Positions 33,333 through 45,225 are shown, numbered from the stretch's first letter. The stretch: DNA of 64,000 bases from Aquatica leii (GCA_035610365.1 CM069432.1:188589027-188653026), one strand, 5' to 3'. Notes: generated by a model not told the origin, from the sequence alone. A program made the numbers and translations.

Positions 33333-33600
33333 GTTTATTTAACGAGTTCCTGTGTAAATTGAACACTTTTTTCCCAAGTCCTGGAGGGAAAAAAGCGTCC
33401 AATTTATAGAAGAACGAGTTGAATATAACATTTTATTGCTCTAACATAGACTAGGAGACACACAAAGTCTCAAAATCTCTAAAAAATAATTTGACATTTA
33501 TGTTAAAAAGTGTGCAAAAACTATCAAAGGAGGTTTACAATAGCGAAAAATTAAAATTTATGACAGTTAAGAACAATAAAGTGTTAATTTCGACAACTAA
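33333..33600. repeat. Dispersed foldback repeat, copy 2
   Basis: Arms GTTCCTGTGTAAATTGAACA (from 33345) and CGTCCAATTTATAGAAGAAC (to 33416) face each other with a centre of about 10 bp between TTTTTTCCC and GGGAAAAAA. The tail at 33425-33540 matches copy 1 (TTTATTGCTCTAACA, GCAAAAACTATCAAA). It lies between the two Harbinger genes. Confidence 0.65.
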
Positions 33601-33734
33601 AGTTCTATAAAGTACTTGTTAGAGTACCAAAACATAATAATTGTTAAGTGTAAAATATATGTACATTAATCTTAACACTAAAAACTATTTTTTTGCATTT
33701 TAATATACTCCTCTAATAAAAAGTTTCTTTTTTT

Positions 33735-34273
33735 TTAATTTCATTGCCTGTTTCCAGTTGCTTTGCTATTTTGTCCAAAATTGCAATGCGTTCTTTTTCC
33801 ATTTCAATCATCGTTTATTGCTACAAATACAAGGTCTTTGATCCGTTTGCTTTTGCAGCAATATGACGCCTTCTAAGAGTTTGCATTGCCGTAGATGGAG
33901 TTTCTATCTCTTCAATTTTCTTCACAGCTTCGTTAATTGTATTTAGATCAAATGATGGAATATATTGAGCTGTGGTATTAAAAATTGTAGATGAAATTGT
34001 AGGTGACGCGTGGACAGTTTCATCGTCAACAAATGTTTCTTGCATGGAATCAAAATGCTCCCAATGCATCCTGCCCCGACATTTTGTTTTGTTGTCGATA
34101 ATTGTTTTATAATGATGTTTAAGATTTATAAAATAGCAGTCCAAATCGTTATGTGACACATCATATCCTTTCCCACAATAACACGTGTCCATATAACCTT
34201 TGGCAATTCCATGTAATCCGGTGCTCCTGCTTTCAATACCACTTGTACCGAGACCTGCATCGCTATCAAGCAT
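33735..34273 (-). pseudogene. Myb/SANT-like DNA-binding protein, probable Harbinger partner
   Basis: The 150-aa frame (34273-33821) contains YFINLKHHYKTIIDNKTKCR, then GRMHWEHFDSMQETF and a spacer (VHASPTISST). This is the end of a trihelix/Myb-SANT-like domain of the type that accompanies PIF/Harbinger transposases. Beyond a stop at 33821 the frame continues MIEMEKERIAILDKIAKQLE, a charged helix typical of the C-terminus. The N-terminal helices with the first tryptophans are missing or out of frame above 34273. In Harbinger elements this protein helps nuclear import and DNA binding of the transposase. Convergent orientation with the transposase at 32360-32960 supports the pairing. It could also be a separate insect MSANTD-type gene fragment. 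Confidence 0.6.
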
Positions 34274-34809
34274 TTTCTCGGTTCTAAGTAGGTTGCTCTA
34301 GACCAAATGCTGCATTGAAACACTCAATATTTGTTCTTCACCTATAAGTATTGAATGTTTCCTTAAAATTATTATACTTAAGAGTTAAGTTTGAAATCTA
34401 AAATGGACTCGTTTTTTCACTTTTTATCATTATAAGCAAGTATAATTTATATCTAAAAAACTAAAATATTTACCCAAAGATCCAATAAACATACATTAAA
34501 TAGTTACAGCTTCATTCTCAATGAGAGTAATTAACTCATTTCTCACAACATCTTTGAATTGCATACTTATATATTTTAAAAGTCAGGTTTTGTACGCCAA
34601 TTTCGCGCGTTTAAGACAGATGCGCATGTCCGATTAACATGATTGTGATTTTTAGCAAGTTTAAATTACGATTAAAAACGTGGCGGCCACTTTCAAACAG
34701 TTTGAAAAACAGCAAAGCGTTCAGTAAACACGTTGACGTAAAAAGCGTGTGTTTTGGTAAACGCACTCAATAATGTATTTCTCTATTTCAACATCAGAAT
34801 TAGCGATTC

Positions 34810-34860
34810 TTACACTAAAATCCGTGTAAGAATAAGCCAATTCTTACACGAATTTTAGTA
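34810..34860. repeat. Hairpin with nested 10-bp perfect arms
   Basis: GTGTAAGAAT (34824-34833) pairs with ATTCTTACAC (34840-34849) around a 6-nt loop. The arms extend outward, with mismatches, through ACTAAAAT and ATTTTAGT. Confidence 0.7.
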
Positions 34861-35197
34861 ATGTTAGTTTTTTTAAAGTTAGTATCTCTGCATCGTAAGT
34901 TGACGTTACATGAAAAAGAAATCAAAATTATTGGAAGTTAACAATTGAAATTCAAATTTTGATGCCAAGATAAAATAAAAACGTCCTATTAATTCAAAGT
35001 TATTTACTTATAAAGGTATAAAGAGAAAATTTTGTATGAGATTTTAGGTTAACACATAAATTTCAATATGTCAAAGTGTAAGTGCCGCCAATTCAGTAAA
35101 ATATAAATTTCCCAATGTTGTTTTAAAAATTGAAATTATACGAAAAATATTAAATATTGTATCGAAATAGAGAAAATAGTATAAAGCACACGTCATA

Positions 35198-35284
35198 GAA
35201 TACGTTTCAATCACTCGACCGCTTCATAAACTCACCGCTGCGCGGCTCGTTTATGAAACGCGGTCTCGTGATTGAAGTGCGTTC
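35198..35284. repeat. GC-rich long palindrome
   Basis: Arms of about 40 bp (35198-35238 and 35242-35284) pair with few mismatches: TTCAATCACTCGACCGC with GCGGTCTCGTGATTGAA, and TTCATAAAC with GTTTATGAA, around a GCGC-like centre. It stands out from the AT-rich surroundings. It could be the fused ends of an element or a foldback. Confidence 0.75.
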
Positions 35285-36534
35285 ATTCTGTAACTTGTGT
35301 TTTAATATACTATACTGCACTGCTTTTAGTGCTATAATGGCTCTATTATATACGCAAAATAGGAAAAAAAGTGAATAATTCAAAGAGGAATAAAAAACAG
35401 AATCGAATAAAGCAGTAACATAATTGCTACGTTGCAATTTTACATTTCTTACATAGTTTCACTGGTTAGAATTTTTTTATTCACATCTAGAGCGCTTCCG
35501 TAACATTTGCTCGTTTTTTATTAAAATCCCGAGGCAATTTTTCAAAGCAAGCTCGGCCAGATATTGTGCTTGATCGGTAAATTTCAAACAAAAATTTGTT
35601 TAACCCAGTACTACCAGGTCCGGAGAAATCAAAAGTGAGGAATTGACTGTTAGCTTACATACATATGAAGCAACTGGGAAGTTTCACTGTTTCTGTTGAT
35701 TCATTTATATTTGCACGAAAAAAAGTGTTTAAAAATACAGAAAATTGTTGAAATCAATAAAACATTAATCTAATAAATTTGACGTAACATATGTCACATC
35801 CAGCTTAACTGATTATATGGCGTAAACCATTTCATTTCTTCATATAAGATCTCTAAAGTTATATTTTACTCGTTTGACTACTAACATGACCTTTTATTAA
35901 ATCCGTATCCTCGATCCGGTCTTCATCTGCAGGTTACTCTAGAACTTTGCTTTTTTGAAAACTTAATTTGATCGTATATGTATATAGATTAAACATAACA
36001 GCTATATTAGAAAAATAATGTAATAATAATTTAGTAAATGCGTCACAAAGGTACTTATCTTAAAACATACACTTTCAAGATAAGACAGTGCCATTCAAAG
36101 TTGCATTAAAGCAAAGAATAAAAAAAAACACAATAAGTTAAGAAACTATAGATAAAATTAGTTAAAAAAGTTAAATTTGAAAAACAATTCTTGCATATTT
36201 CTTGAGAAATGGACATGTGTATTAGCGCAAAGTTTCAACAGAATTTTTTTTTTAAATCTTGAAACTTTTCATATTTGTTAGATAATCTCTATTTCATATG
36301 TAAGAATTAACAACAAAACCTAATAGTTTAATATCAAAAGTGTTTGTTTCAATTTTCAGTGATAAAAAAAATTAAAACTAGATTAAAAAAAATAATTAAA
36401 AAAAAATAAGCACTTAATATTTTCAAACAATACATTAAAAATATATATATATTAATTAGAACGTAACAAATGGAAGGAAAATGACTTAATTAATTAGATA
36501 AGTTAAATTTTCAGTGGACCATTAATCTATTTTA
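35285..36534. other. No recognisable feature
   Basis: AT-rich DNA with poly-A and poly-T tracts around 36360-36410. No gene, RNA or repeat is supported. Confidence 0.45.
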
Positions 36535-36897
36535 TTGACTTACATTAACCCCAATATTGACAGAACACCTCCGATAATTCAAGAGAAATTGGATAGACCA
36601 AAGCTTCGGTTACGTACGAACCTCAAATGTCTCTTAAAAGATATAGGAACAAGACAATGCAGGCTTAAAAGCAACACCTCGAGCTGCTGTCAGAAATTAT
36701 TTTACTCAAACGTCGCATCGTCCCCTCCTTTCAATGTTGAAAAAAGAAAAATTGTAATAGGATTAAAGAGATCTATATGTCGGGAAATAAGGCGAATTCC
36801 GGCTAAAGAATTAAATAATAATAGATGGAAAAGTCAATTTTCTCAATCCTTCGGGATTGTAAATCATTTAGATAGATTGCGTTGGTCTTTTAAATAA
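36535..36897 (+). CDS. Unrecognised open reading frame of 120 aa
   Basis: It is one of the longest uninterrupted frames outside the elements. The product is basic (many Arg and Lys) with LDRPKLRLRTNLKCLLKDI, KRKIVIGLKRSICREIRR and FGIVNHLDRLRWSFK. I do not recognise a family. There is no visible splice or promoter context, and the frame has no clear ATG beyond its first codon (ATT or TTG region at 36535). It may be an exon, an unidentified element fragment or chance. Confidence 0.2.
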   Translation: MTYINPNIDRTPPIIQEKLDRPKLRLRTNLKCLLKDIGTRQCRLKSNTSSCCQKLFYSNVASSPPFNVEKRKIVIGLKRSICREIRRIPAKELNNNRWKSQFSQSFGIVNHLDRLRWSFK

Positions 36898-37063
36898 TCC
36901 ACGTGTTTGGAGCTTTTGGGATGTTGTTTGTAATTTAGTATACCGTATCACATTCATGTATAATGTAAGTTGGTACAACCGCAACTCTAACTTTTCTTAG
37001 TCCAAAACCGCCATATTATACGATGCTAAGGTAAAATAATTATTTCCAATTTGTTCACTACAA

Positions 37064-37140
37064 ACTTCATTCAACTTAAAAATTCAAAAGTGATTAAAAT
37101 ACATAAAATTTTAATTACAATTTCTGTAGTTGAATGAAGT
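37064..37140. repeat. 13-bp perfect inverted repeat
   Basis: ACTTCATTCAACT (37064-37076) is matched by AGTTGAATGAAGT (37128-37140) across a 51-bp loop. Confidence 0.6.
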
Positions 37141-39189
37141 GTACCGCAATGTGCACACAACGTAGTCCATTAGAAGGGTGTATATATGTTGTGACCCCTT
37201 TGAGAGAAAGGATTAAATGGGCAGAAAATCCTCAAAATATTTCAGAGTAAATCCCATTTATTTAGTGCAGTTTCGAGGATTAGAAAGTTGACTATAAAAT
37301 TTAAATTCGCTTTTATTCTAACAATAAATAAAACCTTTTTTGCAAAGTTTTCGAATGCAAATAAATTATATTTAAAACAAAAATCAACATAATAGACATG
37401 AACTTAAGACGATGTGTTTCGGGTCGCATGTAAAATTTACTGCAAGAACTTTCCGTAAAAAAATAAAATTCTTTATTTTGAAATGTGCAGATTTTTATGG
37501 CGTTCTCTAACGTAAGTATCCAATTCTTTACATCATTCTCGTAAATTTGATCTTATAATAAAATATAAAAAATGTTCAATTTACCTACTTACTAACTCAC
37601 TTCGGCATTTAACATTACAAATCTACTGTTTCAAATAAGCTCAATAAAATACATAGCCTACAATTTTTTTTATGCCTCTTAATATATTTGTACAACAAAT
37701 ACAAAGTGTGTAATTGCTATTTACATTTAAAGTGTGGATGTTATTAATTTTAAGTATACTTAAACAAGGTATTTAAAATTATTTCAGTATTCATAAATGT
37801 ACAGTGAAGAAGGTTTTTAAGCGTATCCATATTTATAACGATACTTCAAGTTTCAAGACACACAACATACTTTATTGAGACAAATATTGGCGGGTATAAA
37901 TTAAAACCGTTCATAATCAATATTTATATGTTACTCTCGCCTTCTTACGACTGCAACAAATTTACGCCTGTAACAATAATTATTTAAGACATTCAGTAAA
38001 ATTAGTTTGTTTCGTTTATTAAACGTAATGTTCTTTATTTGGATTATCTATTTATTATATTAAAATAACATGTTTGATTTTTCAATTTAAATAAGTAACT
38101 GCAAATCATGCAATACAAGTTTTTTTGACGATTCTTTTTTAATACTTTAGAAACTCTCCAAATTAAATAAAAACTAAATCAAAATATTAATATTGTTTCC
38201 CTAACAATTCAATTATTTCTAATCCAATTTTTTATCCAATTCGCTAATTAAAGATCTAAAATAAAAATAATAATTAAATTACAATTTTGTCTAGATTTAG
38301 TTGTTATTACTTGTTTCGCAAGGAAACAAATTTCAAACAGCATCTAACGATTATTAATTAAATAATGTCGTCGAACAGTTTTAACCAAATACAGATGTTA
38401 TATAATCTAATAATTTAAAATAAAAAGGTTATTATTTTAATGCCACTTAGCAAAGATAACCCACACAGAAACTAATATAATCTAAAATATAAGAGAAAGA
38501 ATATAGATACGGGAGTCTGTCATATTTCGTTTGCGGTTTGGATCCAAATTTAAATCGTACGTTATTATACAATTTTTAAGGTAAAAGTAAATGCAGTCTA
38601 CTTTGTTCTACAGGGATTTCATAAATACTTACATCTCACGTGACATATATGCTAGGCCACTAACATTGCTTGGATTGGTATGAAGTAAAACAAAAATTAC
38701 TAAATGAGAAATTCGACCAGTAACCTCTAAATTATTGTTAAAAAAAATTATTAAAAACGGTATCACGTTAAAAACAATACCTGTTTATTGTAATAAAAAT
38801 ACGTAATAATAATTATTTAAAATTTATAACCGACGTACAATAGTGTCTTTCATGTGGAATACATGCGATAAATCTTTTTTTTGAATTTTGTGAAACATTA
38901 CGAAGCTCATCGACTTCAATATTTTGAATAGCGTAATTGTACGTTTTTATTCATCAGGCCCGATTATTTAGTAAAAAAACACATAAAAACAGTGTATAAA
39001 AAACTAACAAACAACAAAAACAAAAGTCAAAGAAGAGCAAAAAACTAACAACCGTTAATAGTAATGTAAAAAAAAACTGATTAGCATAAAATATTATAAC
39101 TATTAGCACTAATTCATTAATTTATTAACAAAAACAATAACTAAATACCTTTCTTAGATATACTCCTTATAAGAAACTCCAATAATATC
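37141..39189. other. Unassigned AT-rich stretch
   Basis: Nothing gene-like was found. The plus strand is A-rich again at 38970-39080. Confidence 0.45.
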
Positions 39190-39408
39190 ATGTTTGATTG
39201 GTACCCTAAAACCATGGCATCAAATAGAATCATTAACTTCTTCTCGAAACATCCCCACAACCACAAAATTAATATTATCAAATGTATTAAAAACAAAATC
39301 TTGGTACTAAGTAGCCCTCAATTCCAAAAGAAAAACCTAAATATTCTAAAAAATCCTTCGTTTTTTCTGTACCAATACCTAAAATGTCTTCAAACGGACA
39401 AAATCTAA
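39190..39408 (+). pseudogene. Fragment resembling the post-palm region of a Penelope-like reverse transcriptase
   Basis: DWYPKTMASNRIINFFSKHP, then HNHKINIIKCIKNKI, LSSPQFQKKNLNILKN. The pattern of a K-P/T-x-S-x-R tract followed by S-x-HP, K-I and a spacer with L-S-P-x-F is that of the segment after the catalytic palm in PLE-type reverse transcriptases. In the complete PLE the equivalent is at about 46795-46960. It belongs to a different, diverged family. Neither the palm nor a nuclease domain is present. Confidence 0.45.
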
Positions 39409-40285
39409 TATTTGTTATAAAATTGTTTAAGCAATGGCGTAAGTACGGCCTTCTTGCACTTTTCGTACAGCAATTTGAATAAACTTCTACATTTCCTATT
39501 CCTACAGCAAGCAGGTTCTTTTGAGACAACGCTACATTGTTGGCGATTGATTTTAATCTGTAGTTCTACAGTGAACCATCTAAATTTCGAATATTCCAGA
39601 TTTTTGAGTTATCGTTACCGGCCGTGTACCTCCTTTAGAATCTATGTGTAATGACGACATAGCAGTTTCGTGGTAAAGCAATTTATCTTTAATTATTATG
39701 GCCATGACTGTTTTAAAATATAAAAATAGAGAATTAGAAAAACGACAATAAATAACACTTGATGTAAACAAAACTAGAATGATACTAAACGGTAACACTA
39801 CCAACCTAAAATAATTTTAATGCTCAGCTTATTAAACAGACATTGAGCTTTCCGAAAATGTTGATTAGAAAAAGGTAAACATAAATTCTTCTAAATTTCG
39901 TGTAAATATCATTGCAGAATAGATAAGGTAAGTACAGCTCCACTCTGCAAACAAGATAGTCAGAAAATATGTCAACTAAAAGAATTGATTTGAAATTTTT
40001 GGCGCAATAAATAACTTGTCTAATCATATTTGAGAATTCGCAGTTGCTACATTCACAGTTAAAAGTTGGTTAAAAGCAATTTATGACGGTTTACAGTTAA
40101 CATTTTTCGCGTGCGTTTTATTAAGTACCAATTCCTTTTATTGTTTTCCAGTGTTACTCTTGTTTACTATAATCATTTTTAAAAGACTACTTTGTTGTTT
40201 TGTTTGTAAAATACAGGTATGTACTTACAAGTGTTTTAATAAAATGTAATTTTAATGTAAATTTTGTTTTAAAGTTATACTTTTT

Positions 40286-41200
40286 ATGGCTGGAACTACG
40301 AAGAAAACTATACATTCTGAGGCTCGAAACATTATCAAAAATGTTATTCAGTTGTTCGATAGTAAAAAACCTGCTGGTGAATGAGCATTCTCTTTGGACA
40401 AGGCAACCGAACTTGCAGCGGCTGTTGTTGGGAAATCAGTGCCTACTATTCAACAAAATAGTGATGGATGAGTGCGATTTAAAAATTTTAATAAGAAAAG
40501 TGCAACAGGTTTACACGGTTGACAAACAAGCGTTAACGTTAAAAATTTTAGTGAGTAAGGTGCAAGACAAGATTAATTATACTGGCAGAGAAGAAACTAT
40601 TCGAAGACATATTTTAAGCTTCAATTTTAAAAAATGTGAAAACAAAAATTGCTCACGAAACTCAATAATATCCTAGCTTAGCGTTCTCGTTATCTCGGAG
40701 AAAATAAAAAACCGATTACATATTTAGACGAAACTTTTATTCACCCGTCTTATGAGGTGAGGTGTATATAAAGCTAATCGTTCTGATCAGCTCTACATTA
40801 TTGTACACGCAGGTGGTGCATATGGACTGGTAAACAACATCTTATTAATTTTCAAGACTAAAAGCAAATCAGAAGATGATCATGATAATATGAATCATCA
40901 CAATTTTATCCTGTGGATCAAAAAACAGTTAATCCCTTAAAAAAGAATCGTTGTTATGGATAATGCACCGTACCACCAACAAACCTCCAACGCAATCCGT
41001 AAAGCAGTAAATTGGCTACACTAAAACATTTTATGTGAATGGATTACAAAAAACATGGACATACCGTGTCACGTTTGCCTCCATGTCATTGCAATCTAAA
41101 TCAAATTGAATTTATATAGAGTTTGGATCAATTGGCTCAAGAAATGTGAAAGAAAGATGGATTTGTTGGCGAAGTAGTGAAAAGTTTGAAATTTGTAGTG
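40286..41200 (+). pseudogene. IS630-like (DDE_3) transposase relic, copy 2
   Basis: ATG at 40286 opens MAGTTKKTIHSEARNIIKNV and IQLFDSKKPAGE, an in-frame TGA (40382), FSLDKATELAAAVVGKSVPT: the helix-turn-helix DNA-binding start. The frame then shifts to MDECDLKILIRKVQQVY, LVSKVQDKINYTGREETIRR and FNFKKCENKN (to 40655). The catalytic part follows: RYLGENKKPITYLDETFIHP (first Asp), VVMDNAPYHQQ (second Asp, about 40960), GHTVSRLPPCHCNLNQIEF (Glu block). All three acidic positions survive; the decay is through stops and shifts. It is the most complete copy of the family in this window and ends against the PLE derivative at 41212. Confidence 0.8.
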
Positions 41201-41299
41201 ACTAATAAAATTTAATAGCAAAAGCTTCCACGGCCGGAATCTATACTAACATTAGAATGTCTTCCGGGTTTGGAGCGTGTCGTTGTCGTAACCGAAGTT

Positions 41300-41340
41300 G
41301 CCAACGTTTCGCCCACTTTCGTAAGAAGCTTCATCAGGGC
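41300..41340 (-). ncRNA. Hammerhead ribozyme motif, PLE derivative copy
   Basis: On the minus strand: GCC, CTGATGA (41331-41337), helix II, GAAA (41307-41310), CGTT, GGC. Helix II differs from the complete element (GCTT instead of GCCC), but the two changes give G-U wobbles opposite GGGC, so pairing is kept. Confidence 0.55.
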
Positions 41341-41639
41341 GTGAGATAAACCTCAAAACTCAAACAAGCAACCGAAATCTAACTGACAACTTCTCAAAAG
41401 TTAGGTTATCCACTTGCCAAGCCATAATCTAAACTCGGAAAAAGTAAGAAAGAAAACGATAACTTGAAAAAGCAAACGAAAATCTAACAAAGAACCACTG
41501 CCGAGTTAGGTAATCAACAAGCCAGATTCTAAACTCCGTAGAAGTGACTTAAGAAGAAATAGTCTCCGTATATAAAGAAAAAGGATCGTCACGGATGGTT
41601 GAGCTCGACTCTGATTGGGTTACGGTTGATAAAGGGTAT

Positions 41640-41794
41640 GTTTTCGATAAATGACTAATGACCGAGAACCAAAGAGGGGATAGCTCGAAACCATGATCGC
41701 GATTGAAATTATTGGGGTGTTTGATGATTTCTATGCTTTCACGGAATTTCTTGTTGAAAAAGAATCGAGATTTAGCAATCAGAGTCGTGCTCAA
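41640..41794 (-). pseudogene. PLE GIY-YIG protein, C-terminal remnant
   Basis: The minus frame reads AKSRFFFNKKFRESIEIIKH, then PNNFNRDHGFELSP. It matches the 3' end of the protein in the complete PLE and shows that the true C-terminus runs on past the point where that copy is frameshifted (47408-47440). Confidence 0.8.
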
Positions 41795-42309
41795 CCATCC
41801 GTGACAATCCTTTTCCTTTATGTACGAAGACTATTTCTTCTTAAGTCACTTATACAGAGTTTAGAATCTGGCTTGGTTCACAAGTTGATTACCTAACTAA
41901 CCTAAATGAAGCTTTCATAGTCCAAGACTGTTTACATTGCAAATAGTTTTGCAGTTTTGCTGACGTTATATTAACAAGAAAGTGTCGGAATTGAAATAGT
42001 TCAAACACAACGGTGAAATATTTTTTCTGGGCGATCTACTTCGGTTATAAAAATTATGGTACCCTTGGAGTAGTAAAAATTTCCTAAAAATGTGGTTACA
42101 AAACACAAACAAGATATATGTAAAATCGCCTGAGCGCGGAGGTACAGTTCACCTAAATAAAAAAAGTCCCTGGAGAGGCGTGGCTAGTGTCACTTTAATT
42201 CTAAAAGTACACTCAAACAAAAAAGTATAGATAATCATTACATCTTGTTGAAGTTTGAGGTTATTTCAGAAAAACACTATAACTTTAATATTATTAAAAT
42301 AATAATTTA

Positions 42310-42975
42310 CATCAAAAAACACAATTATGAGAAAAATCAATCACCGTCACTTTGATCTTTTCCATTACAATTTTTGTCGTCAAATGATCCAGTGTTCACC
42401 ATAAACGACAGGTTTTCTACAGTTACATGCAGCCACATTTCTTGCGCAAAGTGATTCACATGTTGATGATGTTTGTCCTAGTTCGATGCAGTTATCTCAG
42501 AAAATGTATTTTTCATTAAGGTTTCTATTTCCAGACCACTCTGTGTAATCTTATTCATAGCGATCTTATGTTTTGCTAAACTCGATATCAACTCGATAGG
42601 ATTTAAGTCGTAGTGGTAAAATGGCAAATGTAACACTGTATGCCCGTGTTTTTAAAGAGCTCCTTTACATAATATGTTATCGTATAATTAAATTGTTTCA
42701 CTAACACTTTACGCATTTCATTTGTTGTTATTACTCCATTATTTTCCAGCCATTGTGGAATACTTCTTTTTTCTTCTAGGGTGATCTTAAAACCCCATTA
42801 ATGCTGGTAATGGTTTCACTCTGGATTTTTTTATAATTGTGGTTGATTTGCCGATTGCTACAGCAGCTAGTTCGGTAGCCTTTTCTAAAGGAAAAGTTTA
42901 TCGAATAACTCTACAACATTTTTAATAATGTTTCTGTCTTCAGAATGTTCGGTTTTCGTCAATTTAGATTCCATG
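42310..42975 (-). pseudogene. IS630-like (DDE_3) transposase relic, copy 3
   Basis: Minus ATG at about 42975: MESKLTKTEHSEDRNIIKNV and VELFDKL, similar to the start of copy 2. A large deletion then leads to PQWLENNGVITTNEMRKVLV and YYVKELFK, then LPFYHYDLNPIE (catalytic Glu block, about 42585-42620), SSLAKHKIAMNKIT, and the C-terminal MWLHVTVENLSF. The central part with both Asps is missing. It points towards copy 2, and the PLE derivative lies between them. Confidence 0.7.
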
Positions 42976-44224
42976 TTGATAAATAACAGCTGAAACAATA
43001 CCGAAAGTAGGTAACGTAAAAATCTCTATCAGAAATTTGTTATTGTTTGTAGAATTAACACTGGAATCAAATACAAACTTTAAAGTAATGCATGAAGTTA
43101 TGCTACAAAAGTTGTACTTAAAAAATATTAATAAATACACTTATCTTGTTCAAATAACAGCGTTTAAAAGAGTCTTGATAAAAACTAATTCAACGACAAA
43201 TTTTTCAGTAAAACAGCAGGTAAAGATGTAAACACACGCGAAGCAATCAAGGAATTTTGATTGTAATTTTTTAAGGGTACGGTACTTGCTAATTGTGATT
43301 GGTTGAAACATTTACCGCTTCAAAGTTCACATATTTTCCGAGGACTTTGTTTACTTCGGCGCTCTGTATTGGTAATTACACGTACAATATTTAATTTGTA
43401 AAGATGAAAGTAAAAACAGATAGATCTCGTATAGCAGTTATTAATAAAAATATCTGGTACCCATAACATAATCCTCACAAACCTGAATCTGATTCTTATT
43501 AGTATTTTATGTAATTTCATCCTTGACGTAAGTTACAACATTGATTCCATTAGTTGACCGTTGTTTCGTCGTTGATTACCACTTGTTGATCTTATAAGAA
43601 TTTAGATTAAAATTAAATCGTTTGTACATATTCATACGATATTGTAAATTATTTAAATTTATATGATTTAGGCACTGAATTGTTAAAAACGCATTTCGCA
43701 TATAGAATTTAATTGATTAGATAACAAGAGGTAATGCAGTGTTCCAATCCATAAGTAAACAATTGTTTTTATTTAAGATGATGTAGCTTAATACACCTAA
43801 CAAAGTGTATACTTTGAACACATTTATGCCATTTCGATTTTACGAGCTAGTAAATTGTTAATTATTTTAAATTTATAACCCTTTTGTTTTTCTAAAAAAA
43901 GTATATATATTTCATACATAATCCTGTTTTCCAATAATATTGCCTATAAAGCATTTAAGTGATTTTTTCGATAAAAAACCAAACAGAATATCTGAATTTG
44001 GTATGTTAAAAATCTGTTTTACTCATCATTCTTGTATATTTCATTTCGTTTACTTTAACCCATTTGAGACCATAAATTTTTTTGTTAATTTTGAAATATT
44101 TTTTTATCCAGTCTTGTACCATAAAAAATAAAAGAAACATTTTTTATAACGTTGCGCAAAGTCCTTAACACACGAGTTATAGAAAACTGATTATTTTTTT
44201 TAAACTTTATTTTGATGCTATATA
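42976..44224. other. No recognisable feature
   Basis: AT-rich DNA. Small frames at 43037-43231, 43320-43520 and 43940-44131 carry no recognisable motif. The outer end of the piggyBac relic should lie here but was not found. Confidence 0.4.
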
Positions 44225-45212
44225 AATAGAAATTAATTATGATATTATCGAAAACACTTATCAAATGATAGTACCTGGCATTTTGAGTAAGATTTAACTG
44301 TTTTATTTTTACAATATGCACGACATCTCATTTGTTGACATCTACAAACGTAATGTTCTGCATCTCGACGAACACTTCTAGATACTTGTACAGCACTTGT
44401 AGTGTTTTTAATTCATATAATCGCCATGTACCATTTTTCCATCCTATGCCTATTCGGTAATTACTAACGTGGTTACCCAACTGATCCGATAGGGTTGCTT
44501 AATATTGATCTTAGATGTCGCAGCATCTGAATATCTCGCAGCTTGTTGAATTGGTGCAGTACCGTGTTGGCTTGATAGTAACATTATAACACTATTGTTT
44601 TTCCATCGGACTGCGACATTATTATTTTCCGCATTGAAAACACTATTAAAACGTCTACGTTCTGTTTTCTTGTAAATTCCAATTTCAGACAACCCTAACT
44701 TTTTAGTCCGATTATTTCGCACTGTACCAGTTGCAGCACAACCCGATTAAGTCAGCAATGAAACTAATTTAGCTGACGTAAAAAAAATATCAAAGTACAG
44801 TGAATATTTTCATTCAGAATAATTGCTTTTCAAAATATGTTTGTTACTACAGACTCTCCTAATCCCGTCGTTCCATTACTAATACTTTGTTGTCGTCCTT
44901 AATATACATCAAAATTTAAAGAGTAGCCACACATTGTTACCAATCCCCATTGTTGTTCCAACTACTTGCTGACTCGTAAAGCGGGACACAGAAAAAGTAG
45001 ACGATAAAGCAAAAATAATTAAGTCAAGAACACTTTACCTTTATTTTATAATTTTCATAAATTTTATGCGGAAGAAGAAAATGGTAAGTATATGCAACAC
45101 ATATGTCATTGTCGAATTTTCACGTACGAGTGTTTTCGAAACTGCAGTCACGTGGTATATTATTTAAAGTTTTTATGATATAGTACATATTTTACACCTA
45201 TGCTTTAAAACC
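44225..45212 (-). pseudogene. piggyBac transposase, C-terminal part
   Basis: Minus-strand blocks downstream of the PLE insertion: GYSLNFDVY (about 44905-44935), NGTTGLGESVVTNIF, a D-x-F-F-T-S-A motif recovered across a frame change near 44800 (second catalytic Asp region), then GCAATGTVRNNRTKKL, RRRFNSVFNAENNNVAVRWK and NNSVIMLLSSQHG (44722-44540). The Asp usual after W-x in that last motif is Asn. A cysteine-rich end (CRCQQMRCRAYCKNK, KCQ, KCF) at about 44230-44350 fits the zinc-binding tail. piggyBac enzymes insert at TTAA and excise precisely. About 200 bp near 45000-45200 do not fit the family and may be a further insertion. Confidence 0.78.
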
Positions 45213-45225
45213 AAAACCAGGTTTA
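45213..45225 (+). repeat. 13-bp target site duplication, left
   Basis: AAAACCAGGTTTA, identical to 47970-47982; part of the piggyBac coding sequence. Confidence 0.9.

Larger units (their letters stand above)
41212..41905 (-). mobile_element. Penelope-like element, internal-deletion derivative
   Basis: From 41212 the sequence is the reverse complement of the complete PLE's 3' end, including the terminal GGCCGTGGAAGC motif, the hammerhead core and the last codons of the GIY-YIG protein. From about 41795 to 41905 the sequence switches to the other arm of the inverted repeat (CATCCGTGACAATCC to GTTGATTACCTAACT). So this is a minus-oriented copy that kept both terminal repeats but lost nearly all of the coding region. 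The outer part of its 5' repeat is missing. Confidence 0.85.
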
